DNA of 64,000 nt from Macrocystis pyrifera (GCA_031763025.1 JASSKH010000028.1:1-64000); one strand, 5' to 3'; positions 24,126 through 34,412 are shown, numbered from the stretch's first letter. Numbers and translations: made by a program. Notes: generated by a model not told the origin, from the letters alone.

Positions 24126-24780
24126 AGTGTTGCAGCCGTGTGGTGGATGTTTGGAGGCGAAGGGCGTGCGAGCGTGGTGCCGCGGAGGACGACGACATCG
24201 TGCGCGGGGAGGACTATGGATACGGTGTACATCGACCTGGCCGGCCCCTACGAGGCGCCCATGGGCGGTTCCCATTACCTGATCATATTTGTCGACAGAA
24301 CTTTGCGGTGGATGGCCGTCCGGCATGCGGGACAAGTCGGAGACCACCACGTACGTCCTGAAGTTCCTCGCCGACACCAACGCCATCGGGCGACCACTAT
24401 GCCTTTGCGCGGACAACGGTGGGAACCACCGGCCGCAGCTTTGTCGAGCGCTGCAACGCTGCTAGGATCCGACGTGAGTGTGCGGCTCAGGGCAAGCCGC
24501 AACAGAACGCGGTTGTCAAGAGCGTGACCTGGCGAGCAATGAAGGGTGGCCATGCGGCTCGCCGCGAGATTCGACGCCTTTTCCCGAGCGTCGACCTCGT
24601 CCGGATCCCCCATGTCGGGACCGATGGCAGCCGCCTGTGGCTGGAAGCTGTTCTTTTGGCCGTCGACAGTTTCAACCGCTTTGCGACCAAGGCCAACACC
24701 GGATGGCGGTCACCATACGAGGTGTTCCACTCGCGACTGCCGAATCTGCAGGTGGTGCCATTCTTCTGGAAGGCATGATG
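24126..24780 (+). pseudogene. Copia integrase relic
   Basis: VWWMFGGEGRASVVPRRTT is the end of the pre-integrase domain. MDTVYIDLAGPYEAPMGGS then gives the first catalytic Asp region of the integrase core. After a frameshift near 24330, CADNGG (second Asp) and, in a further frame, KPQQNAVVKSVTWRAMKGG follow. In this last segment the catalytic Glu of the usual NGVVE motif is replaced by Lys. LEAVLLAVDSFNRFATKAN continues the core. The protein is broken by at least two frameshifts and by loss of the catalytic Glu. Confidence 0.75.
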
Positions 24781-25019
24781 CTGGTGGACAGCAGCACTAA
24801 ATCCGACGTCCAGTCGGTACCGTGCTACTTTCTCAACAACACGTACAACCACCCGTCATCCGCTGTGAAGGTGATTAAGGCCTCGACGGGCGGGACCTGC
24901 TTCACCAGCGACGTGGTCTGGACGGTCCCCCATGCGCTCGCTATGCCCTTGCCGGCGCCACCGGACGCGAGGGGTTCAAAGTACGCGGATGTGCCGGCAA
25001 TACCGGTTTTCTTCATCAT

Positions 25020-25215
25020 CTACGAGCCGCCGCCATCGCTTCAGTCGACGCTACCACCGCCGCCACAGCCGCTTCAGTCAGCGCCACCGCCGCTTCAGCC
25101 GACACCACCGCCGCTTCGGTCGCCGCCACCGCCATTTCAATCACCGTCACCGTCGATCCAGTCATCGCCACCGCCGCCGCCGCTTCAGTCGCTTCCACCG
25201 CCGCTCTAGCCATCG
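25020..25215 (+). repeat. Pro/Gln/Ser-rich coding minisatellite in copia hinge
   Basis: An irregular repeat of about 18-24 bp (ccgccaccgccgcttcagtc type) encodes Pro-rich units such as SAPPPLQP, SPPPPFQ and SLPPPL between integrase and reverse transcriptase. It forms a flexible hinge in the frame that ends at 25209. Confidence 0.7.
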
Positions 25216-25583
25216 CCTCCGCCACCGCCGCTCCAGCCATCGCCGCCGCTACCAATGCTCCAGCCGTTGCCGGAGCCGCAACGGATATCTGGCCGTACCG
25301 TTCGATGACATCTCAGTCCTCCGCCACACCGGACGTTTAGCGCTCAGCAACGCCAGAGGAGCCGCCTCCGCCGTCGTCAGTGAACCGCGATCAGGGCCTT
25401 CACCGTAGCGGACTCCTGTCGATGGTGGACAAAGCAGTGATGTTGTCGATGTTCCGCAAGCGTGAGGCAGTCGACGCATATCGCCGCAAGGAGCCGGCGA
25501 GTGTTGGGGGGCGCGGGCAGCTGCCATCTTCTGTTCTGTTAGGAACCCCGAAGCACTATCACCAACAGGGGTGACCGGGGGGG

Positions 25584-26412
25584 GTGCCGTGTGCGTTCGC
25601 GACGCGGCTTTCCACTCGGGAGGATATCGACAGCACGGTGAGGGACCAGCGGCCGCCCTACAAGCTTCCGGATTTGCCGCAATGCTACGCCTCTGACCTT
25701 AAGGTCCCGTGGAGTAATGCCGTCAAAGTACGCTCATCTTTGGGAGGGCTCGACGGAGCGGGAGTTGTACGTATTGCTGGATGCGGGGACCTTTACCCAG
25801 TACAGTAACCGGGGGACAACTACATCAACGCAATGTGGGTGTTTGACTGGAAGGTTGGTGAGTACTGCTGGCTAAAAAAAGCTAAGGCGAGACTTGTAGC
25901 GCGGGGGGATGAGCAGAGACCTAACATTGATTTCGGGGAGTACTTTGCACCTACTATTGCTGTTTCGAGTGTTCGGTTGTTGACAGCGATAGTGTGCAAG
26001 CTGGACCTTGACTTGTGTCATGTCAACATTGAGCAGGCTTTCGTTCCATCTGACCTAAAGGAACGCGTATTCATGTGTTTGCCTCAGGATTGCGATAGAC
26101 AGTCGGGGACGATAGTAAAACTGAACAAGCGTTTGTACGGTTTGAAGCAGGCCTCACGGCAGTGGCATGTGCACGTTACTAACTGTTAAGGTGACTTTAG
26201 GGTTAACACAGTGCCTGGCAGATGCCTGCATGTTTCGTTGGATGGATGAGGGGATAATAGTGATGACTATAGTAGTGCATGTGGATGATATTTTTGCAGT
26301 AGGGGAGAAGGCAAGGTGTGACCAGCTTGGCAGGGACGTGGACCTAATGATTCCGGCTGAGAAACTGGGAGAGTTGCGTTGCTATCTGGGGTGGTTTTAC
26401 GAGAAGGGTTAG
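25584..26412 (+). pseudogene. Copia reverse transcriptase relic (RVT_2)
   Basis: Three adjoining frames (25584-25808, 25833-26189, 26167-26412) give the Ty1/copia reverse transcriptase: WVFDWKVGEYCWLKKAKARL, VARGDEQRPNIDFGEYFAPT, HVNIEQAFVPSDLKERVFM and RLYGLKQASRQWH, then the active-site strand VHVDDIFAVG. The usual box is YVDD, and here the Tyr is His. Frameshifts lie near 25815 and 26185, and there is a stop at 26410-26412. The Pro-rich hinge lies upstream and an RNase H relic downstream. Confidence 0.85.
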
Positions 26413-27060
26413 GAGAAGGGGGTGCTGAACATTTCACAGCAGACATTCGCTGAACAACTGGCGGATGAATACGGGATGGAGTTTGGTAAGAGTGTTCCGC
26501 TCCCTGTCGGCACGAAACTTGCGGATTCGACTAGAACGAAGAACCAGGAGACTCACCGTTTCACGAGTTGGTAGGCTCACTTACGTGGCTATCAACCCAG
26601 ACTCAGCCAGAATATCTCCAATGCCGTAAGATCAGTGGCAAGGTACTGCGCCGCACCAACGTTAGTGCACTGAGGGGCACTTGCTATTTTAGGATATACG
26701 AAACGGACTAGTTCCTTCGGGATTATTTTCAGAGAGGTACAACAGGGGGACTGAGCTTACAAGCGTTTGCTGGCGTCGTTAAGAAAGGGTTGTTTTCGAG
26801 GCAGGGTTGGCGTTTCATGTTGCCTGAGGTAGGAATGCCCTGCATACCGGTGTTCGAGGATAATCAGGGTGCGGTGCAGCTTGCGCAGAACCCCATTATT
26901 AACTCAAGCTCCTAGCACATCGACGTGTGACATCACTTCCTAAGGAAACTGGTTGGCAGAAGAGAGATATCGATTATCCAAGTACCGTCCCTTTTCAGCA
27001 TGCGGGTTCCAAATCAAAGCGATATCGCGGGACTCTTTCAAGTAACACTGTAGCCTCGAT
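26413..27060 (+). pseudogene. Copia RNase H relic
   Basis: Past a stop codon at 26410 the sequence still reads LNISQQTFAEQLADEYGMEF (the connection region). Later it reads GMPCIPVFEDNQGAVQLAQNP with an HIDV-like motif (26835-26930), the DNQGA part of copia RNase H. Several stops interrupt it. No 3' LTR is recognised. Confidence 0.65.
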
Positions 27061-27463
27061 CAATCTGTGGTTATGTTACTGCTAGAAATGCTGAATGTGT
27101 GCCATGGGAGCTGTTTTGTTTTTTTGGATTTAGGATCAGTCGGGTTTTGACTTTTCGGGACTGATTTTTGGCTTCGATTGATTTTAGGCTTTTCGGTTTT
27201 TGACTCATCGGCACTGATTTTTCGCTTTTCGGATTTCTGGTTCGACTTATTTGTGGAATTCTATTGAGGTGTTAAGACTAAGCATGCGGGATACTTGGTA
27301 TCCCTGGACAAGTTTGTCTATTAAATCGGTACTCTTTGGTACTGACGTGTGATGCTTGCTTAGAGATAGAAGAAGAGCAGTTTTATTCCTTTCGTGCACG
27401 CGGAGACTGAGACCAAGCTCGTGTGTCTTCCGCCTAAGGTACGCCTTCCAAGTTTCCACGAAC

Positions 27464-27569
27464 TATTGCGGGGGACCATAGTAAGTAGGATCAAGTATTG
27501 TTAGTAAAAATAGGTAAATATATAGGTTTTTAGTATACCATAGGTCCTATTAACTATGGACCCCCGTAA
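27464..27569. mobile_element. TA-flanked MITE, copy 2
   Basis: Starts TTGCGGGGGACCATAGTAAG and ends with ttaactatggacccccgtaa, with TA on both sides. It shares the core taaaaataggtaaatatataggtttt with the other copies. It lies between the copia and gypsy elements. Confidence 0.85.
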
Positions 27570-27571
27570 TA

Positions 27572-28096
27572 GAACATGAGTCGAAGATGCGGCTCCTCAA
27601 AACCCACTCCCGCACCTCTGAACGGCAAGGCAACGAAGCTGGCAAAGTACGTAAACAAAAATGAAGGGAAGACAAAGCCTTAAGGGGTAGCAAGAAGTCG
27701 TCAATGAAAGCCATCGCTATGCCACCCGCACGGGGGGGGGGGGTTGAGGAAGATGCACAGAAAAAAGCGAAAGTGAATACGGAAACGAAAAGAAAAATAC
27801 CACGGAAGACCGCAAGAACCACCTAAACCCAGCTCACAACTCCGAAACCGCGTCCTGGGTCACAAATGAGTGGCCATATACCCAGACCAGCCCCGGCACT
27901 GAGCGGGGGGGGTAGGCAGGACAAAATAGGTAAACACATGCCCAACCCAGCCCCAAAAAACGAAAACAACCAGAAACACACCGAGCAGAAACAAAACACC
28001 TCGCAAAGTCCAGGAAAACGACGAAAAGATGAATACCGAGTGCAGCCAAGAAGCGAAAATCAGCTATTCACGGGGGCGCCTCGAGATTCATCTACG
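27572..28096. other. Between copia and gypsy elements; no gene
   Basis: A poly(G) run lies near 27729. The right part may belong to the 3' end of the gypsy element, but I could not find an LTR or polypurine tract that settles it. Confidence 0.4.
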
Positions 28097-30202
28097 TTAC
28101 GCTGGACCCCCCTGTGCAAACGCGATAGCCAAGTGAATTTGCAGACACCAAGAACCTCGTACAGCTCTCGTCGAAGTCATGTAGCGCGCCGGAGAAAGAA
28201 GAAGCTTGATCGGTCCCGGGTCGTCCAAAACTCGAACTAAATATGCTCCATCCGTTGGTGTAGTTGCGCTGATTTTCCCGAGCCACCACAGACCGTCGTC
28301 GCCCTTGTACCAAACGTGGACCCCGTTGGGAAGTACAGTGTTGCTGTATCGGCGGCGACAATCGGCGTGCGATACGCAGCCATAGCCGGGTTCCAGAAAC
28401 CGCTGGCCGTTGCTCCGAGAAAGCTCCCGTTGTGCCGCGCCAATTCTCACTTGGCGGTACAGACGGTTGGTTTGGCGGTGTTGGTTCGGGGTGCCGGCCC
28501 AGTAGCGCAAAATTGCGTGGCGAGAAAGATGAAGGTCCATTTCCCGTTCCCAGGATGGACGGGATAGTCCTGTCCAGTGCGTCTCGTGCATCACCGCGAT
28601 GACGCCACCTAGACCTCTACTGATTGATGTCCAGTAATCTTTTCCACTTCGCGTCGTTGAAGAGGGGTCGAAACGTCGTCCTCGGTGACGTGGTACAGGG
28701 GGGATTTCTTGGAGAAGTTGTTGAGCACGTATTGCGTCAACCCCGCCCGGCAAATATTTCGGCATGTCGCCACGGTTGTGGGGGTTGGCACAGGACTTGT
28801 AGCGTTGAAATGATACGCGCCGGCGAGCCTTAGCGCCGGACATATCAAAAGGAAGATCCAAATTCAGGAGCTTTGTTCCGAGACGGGATCCGTCCGGGGT
28901 GTCCGCTGAGCAGCAGGGACCAACTGCAAGAACTTTGTAGGGGCCCGTCCAGTTGAGTGAGAGTTTGACCTTGAGGACCTTGGCATCCGTGTCGGGTTTG
29001 GTGCCCTGGCGGATGGTGGCCGCCGTATTGTACACCCAGACCCAACCGCCAACGTCAAATTTGGGGACCGGACGCAGAGCGTCGGAGAGGGCGGAGTTGC
29101 GGCGGTTCACGCGAGAAACAGTGAGGGCGTGGTGTTCTCGAACGATATCGTACGCGGACTGCTGGCGGTCCGTCGCCAAGTCGCAGTAGGTGAGGTTGTC
29201 GCGGGCCAAGCTCTGGTGGCCGGCGACTCCAGCACGCTCGAAAATCGTGAAAGAGAGGCGTGGTAGCCGACCCGTATCTACCTCGTTGAGAGCCAAACCC
29301 GTGGCGGCGCTGACGGAATTGTTGTATGCAAAGTGAACGTGAGGGAGCTGTTCATCCCAGTTGTTTTGAAGCTCGTTGACGGCCATTGCCAGCATCTTGA
29401 CCATCGTGTGGTTTACACGTTCCGCCCCACCGTTGCAGTTTGGGTGGTAGGAGCTGGTGGCAATTTTTCGAACCCCGAGAAGCTGATATATGGCGTGCGA
29501 AAGCTTGGAGCAGGGCTGAAGGCCGTTGTTCGAGAGGACGCTGCGCGGGCACCCCCAAAGAGGGATATACAGGTTCATGAGAATGTTAGCCGTGCCCTTA
29601 GCAGTGAACTCTGCCGCTGTGACGGCGTACATGTCGGCGCGGCGGCTGAAGCGATCAGTGACAAGCAAGATGTAGGTACCTCGAAGCGTCACCGGGAGAG
29701 GGCCGAAAAAGTCGATGTTGATGGCGATGCGGGGCCCGTCTGGAAAGGGCAACGGGATGGAGGGCCACCAGAACGTCTGCGGCGACCTTTCCCGTGCTTG
29801 ACACTTTAAGCAGTTGCGTAGCCACCACCGGGTGCAGATGCTCATACCGATCCACCAGTAGAAACGTTCGAGCATATGTAGGGTGCGCGTGGTTCCTAGG
29901 TGGCAGGAAGCCGTGGAAAGGCAAGCCTGCATGACCCAGGGGCGCATGAGCAACGGAACATAAATGCGAATAGGCTCGTCGTTCAATAAACAAGCCGTAC
30001 GACCCACCGGGCGTTGAATATCTGGAGCAGGGGCGGGGGACGGCTGTCGGACAAGTAGAACAATGCCCACGTCGGTGGTGTGCACGTGGCCTTTTTTAGC
30101 CAGCTCCTGAACCTTCGAAAAGCGAGGGCGCTGGTGGGAAGGGAAACACGACAAAAAGTCGGCTGGCAAAACTTTCGGCCGGCCAAGGGCTATGTAGCGC
30201 AT
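28097..30202 (-). CDS. Gypsy integrase with C-terminal reader-like domain
   Basis: A 701-codon frame. Residues about 75-150 form the zinc-binding region (ASCHLGTTRTLHMLERFYW, then CLKCQ). The catalytic core has the first Asp in INIDFFGPLPVTLRG, the second position in SNNGLQ, where the usual Asp is Asn, and the Glu in NGGAERVNHTM. The loss of the middle acidic residue should abolish strand transfer. After the core come GWVWVYNTAATIRQG and NWTGPYKVLAVGP. Near the end is GVHVWYKGDDGLWWLGKI, then YLVRVLDDPGPIKLLL, a small barrel-like module at about 28220-28375 in the place where other gypsy elements carry a chromodomain. Transcription would run leftward with the rest of the element. Confidence 0.85.
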   Translation of the reverse strand: MRYIALGRPKVLPADFLSCFPSHQRPRFSKVQELAKKGHVHTTDVGIVLLVRQPSPAPAPDIQRPVGRTACLLNDEPIRIYVPLLMRPWVMQACLSTASCHLGTTRTLHMLERFYWWIGMSICTRWWLRNCLKCQARERSPQTFWWPSIPLPFPDGPRIAINIDFFGPLPVTLRGTYILLVTDRFSRRADMYAVTAAEFTAKGTANILMNLYIPLWGCPRSVLSNNGLQPCSKLSHAIYQLLGVRKIATSSYHPNCNGGAERVNHTMVKMLAMAVNELQNNWDEQLPHVHFAYNNSVSAATGLALNEVDTGRLPRLSFTIFERAGVAGHQSLARDNLTYCDLATDRQQSAYDIVREHHALTVSRVNRRNSALSDALRPVPKFDVGGWVWVYNTAATIRQGTKPDTDAKVLKVKLSLNWTGPYKVLAVGPCCSADTPDGSRLGTKLLNLDLPFDMSGAKARRRVSFQRYKSCANPHNRGDMPKYLPGGVDAIRAQQLLQEIPPVPRHRGRRFDPSSTTRSGKDYWTSISRGLGGVIAVMHETHWTGLSRPSWEREMDLHLSRHAILRYWAGTPNQHRQTNRLYRQVRIGAAQRELSRSNGQRFLEPGYGCVSHADCRRRYSNTVLPNGVHVWYKGDDGLWWLGKISATTPTDGAYLVRVLDDPGPIKLLLSPARYMTSTRAVRGSWCLQIHLAIAFAQGGPA

Positions 30203-30678
30203 GGTGGCGTTGCACGCGGGCTCTGCCTGTTGTTCCCGAGCCCAGTCGGCGTGCGAATAGCGCGCTGCGGAATCACCAAACTGAAATTCGGCAGCTTCCC
30301 AAGGGCGTCCAAGTCGGTCGCAGTGACGGGAGGTGCGTCAGTTGGCAGCGGAAGCCGGAAAAGAGGAGTTCCCACGAGCTGGGCGCGGTCGCGGTCGGAC
30401 GGGATGGGTACCGTCGGGACGGACGAGGCGGCAGGAATCGAGGCCAACACGACGGGTGCGGGCGGTCGCGGTCGTGGGGCGCGGTGGGGTGATAGCACGC
30501 CGGGCTGATGGTCTAGGGGCCCCGCCGGTCCCGAAGCCCAAATCAACAGCAGGCGGCACGGTGCCAGCGGCGGCGGCACGGTGCCAGCGGCGGCGGCTGT
30601 TCTTCGGCGCGTCCGAGTTGAGATGTGCCCTGAAGACGGCAAAACGTTCAGAGGCGCCGAGTTGCCAGGCGGCGATAG

Positions 30679-31053
30679 GGCAGACGAGGCCGGATCAGTG
30701 ATCACAGCGAAATCTTCTCCCTGTAAAGTGCTCGTCGGGGGAGGAGCCCGCTGGGCGACATTCGTCGCTGCAGCGGGTGCTTCTGCAGAGCCCTGGCCTG
30801 AAAGGGAAGACGAGGCCGGAGCAGAGCTCACGGCGGAATCTTTGCCCTGTAAAGTGCTCGTCGGGGGGGAGGAGCGCGCTGGGCGACAATCATCGCTGCA
30901 GCGGGGGTTTCTGCAGAGCCCTAGCCTGAAAGGGAAGACGCGGCCGGAGCAGTGCTCACGGCGGAATCTTTGCCCTGTAAAGTGCTCGTCGGGGGGGGAG
31001 CGCGCTGAGCGACAATCATCGCTGCAGCGGGGGCTTCTGCAGAGCCCTGGTCG
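30679..31053 (-). repeat. Three-copy 126-bp minisatellite in gypsy spacer
   Basis: Units begin near 30679, 30805 and 30931 and share ccctgtaaagtgctcgtcgg and catcgctgcagcgggg blocks. On the reverse strand they encode a Ser/Pro/Ala-rich repeat between RNase H and integrase. The first unit is the most diverged. Confidence 0.75.
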
Positions 31054-31419
31054 CTCCCGGAGAGAACGACAAAAACCGAAGCGAAAGCGGCGTTGGCGGG
31101 GGGTGAAAAAGCCCTCAAGCCAGAACGGCGGTCGACGATGGCGACGGAAGCAGATACACGAGCGACGAATCTCCCCGAAGGAGCAGCGAGGTCGTCAATC
31201 CTCATACGTGGGCGTGTGTGCGAAAATCGCGAAAATCCGAAGATGTGAAAGGTAACCCACCCAAGACGGCATTTTCACTGCGGGACACCAGCCCACCCGA
31301 ACCGACACCAGGGGTCGGTGAAGAGCGAGGGCGAAGCCCGCAGGCTCGGATGAGGAAGATACCACCGTCCTCGACGGGGTTGAGGCAGCTAGACCCGCTG
31401 CGGTCGTATTCTGTGGCGG

Positions 31420-32040
31420 GCTACGGCAAGCGGGAAAGAAAGTCAGCATTTCCGTTGGCGCTGCCCTTGCGATACTCGAGGGTGTAGTCGAACGCGGTGA
31501 GGAACTCGAGCCACCGCCGGACTCACGCGCTGTGGTCCCCTACTTTGCCGATGCTCTCAAATGCTTTGTGGTCCGAAAATATTCGACACTTCGTGCCCCA
31601 CAGGTAACGTCGGAGTCGTTTGATGGCCCAGACAACGCTGCTAGCTTCCAGGTCCAACGGTGTCCATAACCTCTCGGAATCGAGGGTAGCGCGACTGATA
31701 TAAGAAATGGATCGTACCGAGCCGTCCGGTTGTTCTTGTTTTGGCGCGGCACCAAACCGTCGATGCAGGCGTCGCAGTAAACGTGGAAGGGGCGGAAGCC
31801 GTCGGCTACGGCGTCCAAGTCAGGGAAGACCAAAATCGGTGGGGCAGCGAGCTCGGCGAGGATCTGGCGGATGATAACTTCCATAGCCGACGTGAAGACG
31901 TATTTGACCCCCTTCCGGAGAAAGGTGATGAGAGGACGTAACCGTTTAGACAGGTCGGGCAGGAATTTGCGATAATATCCGACGCCGCCCATCAGGGCGC
32001 GGGCCTGCTTGAAGTTTTTGGGCATGGGCATTTTCATCAA
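31420..32040 (-). pseudogene. Gypsy RT connection and RNase H relic
   Basis: The frame from 32040 reads FKQARALMGGVGYYRKFLPD, the connection/thumb segment typical of Ty3/gypsy. RNase H follows (FHVYCDACIDGLVP, with the first catalytic Asp). The start of RNase H is shifted near 31740. The domain ends at about 31500-31425 in LEFLTAFDYTLEYRKG, then SANGNADFLSRLP, the canonical gypsy RNase H terminus with its Asp. A stop follows immediately. Confidence 0.85.
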
Positions 32041-32059
32041 AGCCGAATTTTTTTCCTCA

Positions 32060-33111
32060 TTAGGGCTTATACCAGCGGGCGAAATAGAGTGGCCCAGAAA
32101 ATTGGTGTCCGTGGCGCCGAGGCGAGCCTTCGAGGGGGGGGGAGAGCTCGAGGTTGTGTGTGCGCAGGCGTTCGAAGAGGGCTCGTATCGTCTTGACGTG
32201 GGTCGTCGGATCCGAGTCGAAAACGATCACATCATCAAGGTAGGCCGCCACCTGTGCCAGACCTATAATGACTTCGTTAATCACTTTGACGAACCAGCCG
32301 GGCGAAGCACTGCTGCCTTGGGGTATGACGAGCCACTCGTAGAGGCCCGTGGAGTGCAAAACGCCGTGAGATGGACGGTGTCCTTGTGCGCGGTAATCTG
32401 GTGGATTGAGGAGACCAAATCGAAGAGGGAAAACACCCGTCCCTTCCCCATGGAGTCGCGGACTTGGTCCACGCGTGGAATAGGCAGCTGGCTGAGGTTG
32501 CTGATCTGGTTGAATTTGTTGTAGTTCACGGTGATACGAACGCCTCCAGACTTCTTCGGGATGACCACCAGCGGGCTCGAGTACGGAGAGGTCGAGTGCT
32601 GGATCAGGCCTGCCGCTAGGTACTGATCCAAGGTGGCCCCCACTTTCTTGGCCAGGATGGGGTTGATGCGGTGCGGCCTGGACGTAACAGGAGTGCTTCC
32701 TTCCGGGACCGAGATCACGAAAGGCATCAACGAACAGGAACCCAAATCAGACTTGGACTTCGAGAAAACGTCAGGACATTTGCAGATAACGTCCCCCAGC
32801 TGTCCGATGGCCTCAGGGGTCCAGCCCGTGCCGTGAAGGTCAAAAGCCACCTCCCGCAGATGTAACGTCAAGCGTGCCCAGACGCGCAGGATCGAAGCGC
32901 GCTGTGCTGCGCTCAAACGCTCAAGCAGTGCAGGCGAGGGCGAGGCTAGAGCTGCGAGGGGGGAAGCAGTAACTGCTGAGACCAGACACACCTCAGAAAG
33001 TCCGGAGGGAGGGCTGGGTGCTCGGTTGTCCTGCTGCAAAACGTCCAGCGGGACGCTCAGCAGTGGGGCGTGGGCGACGCCAAGGGTATCCCCAGGCTCG
33101 AGAACCGACAC
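32060..33111 (-). pseudogene. Gypsy reverse transcriptase, frameshifted
   Basis: The 276-codon frame from 33111 gives the N-terminal spacer and then RT fingers/palm: YLAAGLIQHSTSPYSSPLVV, IPKKSGGVRITVNYNKFN, VFSLFDLVSSIHQI (first Asp). A frameshift near 32340 moves to the frame ending at 32060, which carries YEWLVIPQGSSASPGWF and the intact active site AAYLDDVIVFDSDPTTH. One shift separates the two halves of an otherwise well-preserved enzyme. The priming (PBS) region is not visible. Confidence 0.85.
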
Positions 33112-33113
33112 TC

Positions 33114-33350
33114 CTACGAGGGGAAAACCTGTCGTCCGGAGGAGACGAAGTGCTCCTCGACCGAGGGTAGGTCGGGCTGGGGCATCATGTCGACCAAGTA
33201 GTGTCCAGTGAGAGCCGGGGAGCCATCGCTTCGGACCAAGTTAACAGCAAGCAGTTGAGGATCGTCGGACAGGGTGACGCCTGCCACGCCCTCGTAGCGT
33301 AGATGGAAGTCTCCACCCGAAGCGGCGGGGTCGATGGCGTACACGGACAT
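33114..33350 (-). pseudogene. Gypsy protease-RT linker fragment
   Basis: A 78-codon frame just upstream of the reverse transcriptase. It reads YEGVAGVTLSDDPQLLAVNL, then LTGHYLVDMMPQPDLPSVEE. It is in line with the element polyprotein but has no recognised domain, and shifts separate it from the protease. Confidence 0.5.
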
Positions 33351-33575
33351 GCCTGTCGGGCGTGATGAACCAACTCCAGCTCTCCAAACCCGCGTTGATC
33401 AGACGGCCGAGGTGGCAGAGAGCGTTAGGAGCGGCTATTAAAACGCATCCAGCTGTCACGTCCCAATAGTACTGCATGCTTCATCACTGAGGGGGAACCA
33501 CGCAGGCCCAAACTGCGAGGGAGCAAGTGAGGTCAGTTTCTCGAACACATTGGACACACACACTCGTCGAAGTCT

Positions 33576-34046
33576 TCAGAGGCGCCGATTCGCCAACCCC
33601 CCCCAAAGAACGAGGAGCGCATTTCTGTTCGAACGCGAGGGATGCCGCACCAACCGAGTGCATGCGATCCAAAACATCTCGTCGGATGAAGTCTGTGGGG
33701 AATCAGTGTCAAGAAGCGCCACGCATCCAAAAGGTGCAAGAACGCCAGCTCTGCTGTGAATCGCGATTTTGATGGTAAAAGATGCGTCATCGAGGGTAAT
33801 GGTGCCCCTGACGAGGCAGGGGTCGTGTTCTGGCCGCACGATGGAGGGGTCGACACTGGGTGCGACAGCCGAAACCTTGGGGCTGTGATCCGCCGGCGCG
33901 TCAGAAAAACAGGTCGAAACCTCCACAGGAGGACCCGGGCAAGCGCGAGCCACGTCCAAAGGGCGGGGCGGCGCTGGTGCAATCTCATGAATTATGTCAG
34001 TCCTGGTTGGAGTGCAAGATTGATGAGAGGAGGCAGGGTGTGCCAA
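33576..34046 (-). pseudogene. Gypsy aspartic protease (retropepsin-like)
   Basis: A 156-codon frame. After a Pro-rich N-terminal stretch comes the strand FTIKIAIHSRAGVLAPFGCV and the active-site-like ALLDTDSPQTSSDEMFW. In retropepsins the site is D-T/S-G. Here Gly is replaced by Asp (DTDS), so the enzyme is probably impaired. A frameshift near 33590 leads to EDFDECVCPMC. It lies directly after the NADAR domain in the reading direction, which places NADAR in the N-terminal part of the polyprotein. Confidence 0.7.
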
Positions 34047-34079
34047 CCGGGTCTCACTTGAGCTGAGGGTGTCGTGAAC

Positions 34080-34395
34080 GGCGGAAAGAGCTTTACCGAG
34101 CTAATTTTTCCCACGCCACCGAGAAGGGTCTTGAGATCGGGGTCGTCTGCCCGGAGACCTATACCCCACACGGCGTCAAAAGGGCTGGCTTCAGCCAAAT
34201 GTTTGGTGCCAGTGCTCAATAGGAGCTGCTTCATGACCGGGTTCTGCGAGAATTTGGCAAAAGTATCAGTAAGGACGACGTCTTCCCGAACGCGGTCCCA
34301 GATAGCGCAGTCGAAGTTATGCACGCCTCGACCGAGGCGGTTGTGCTCGCGTGGGTCTGGCGAGGCCATAATCCGCTCTGTTGTGTCGTGGTCTT
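34080..34395 (-). pseudogene. NADAR (YbiA/DUF1768-like) domain in gypsy polyprotein
   Basis: NADAR-fold proteins such as bacterial YbiA act on ADP-ribose or damaged riboflavin-pathway intermediates. The frame from 34395 downward reads ERIMASPDPREHNRLGRG, then FDCAIWDRVREDVVLT, then AKFSQNPVMKQLLLSTGT, and LAEASPFDAVWGIGL. This is the family order of helix, W-D-x-V-R, A-K-F, L-L-x-T-G, and E-A-S-x-x-D-x-x-W-G-x-G. A frameshift near 34140 then gives the C-terminal W-R-G-K-N and L-G-K-A-L motifs with a stop codon at 34101-34103. The N-terminal part is removed by the junction with the non-LTR element. It precedes the protease in the same direction. Confidence 0.8.
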
Positions 34396-34412
34396 GGAAA
34401 GGCGTATGACTC

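Larger units (their letters stand above)
22690..27060 (+). mobile_element. Ty1/copia LTR retrotransposon, decayed
   Basis: The domain order gag tail - protease/pre-integrase - integrase - Pro-rich hinge - reverse transcriptase - RNase H remnant, in one orientation, is that of Ty1/copia. Recognisable segments are RATNHIASDPRF (protease site), MDTVYIDLAGPYEAPMGG (integrase), RLYGLKQASRQWH and VHVDDIFAVGE (reverse transcriptase). Frames are broken many times. I found no LTR pair, so the ends are approximate. Confidence 0.8.
28097..34395 (-). mobile_element. Ty3/gypsy LTR retrotransposon carrying a NADAR domain
   Basis: On the reverse strand, in order: NADAR (YbiA-like) domain, aspartic protease, reverse transcriptase, RNase H, a repeat-bearing spacer, then integrase with a C-terminal reader-like module. 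The order RT-RH-IN is that of Ty3/gypsy. The 5' side is cut off near 34395-34413, where a non-LTR copy begins in opposite orientation, so gag and the 5' LTR are missing. Most frames carry one or two shifts. The integrase frame is the longest intact part (701 codons). Confidence 0.85.
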
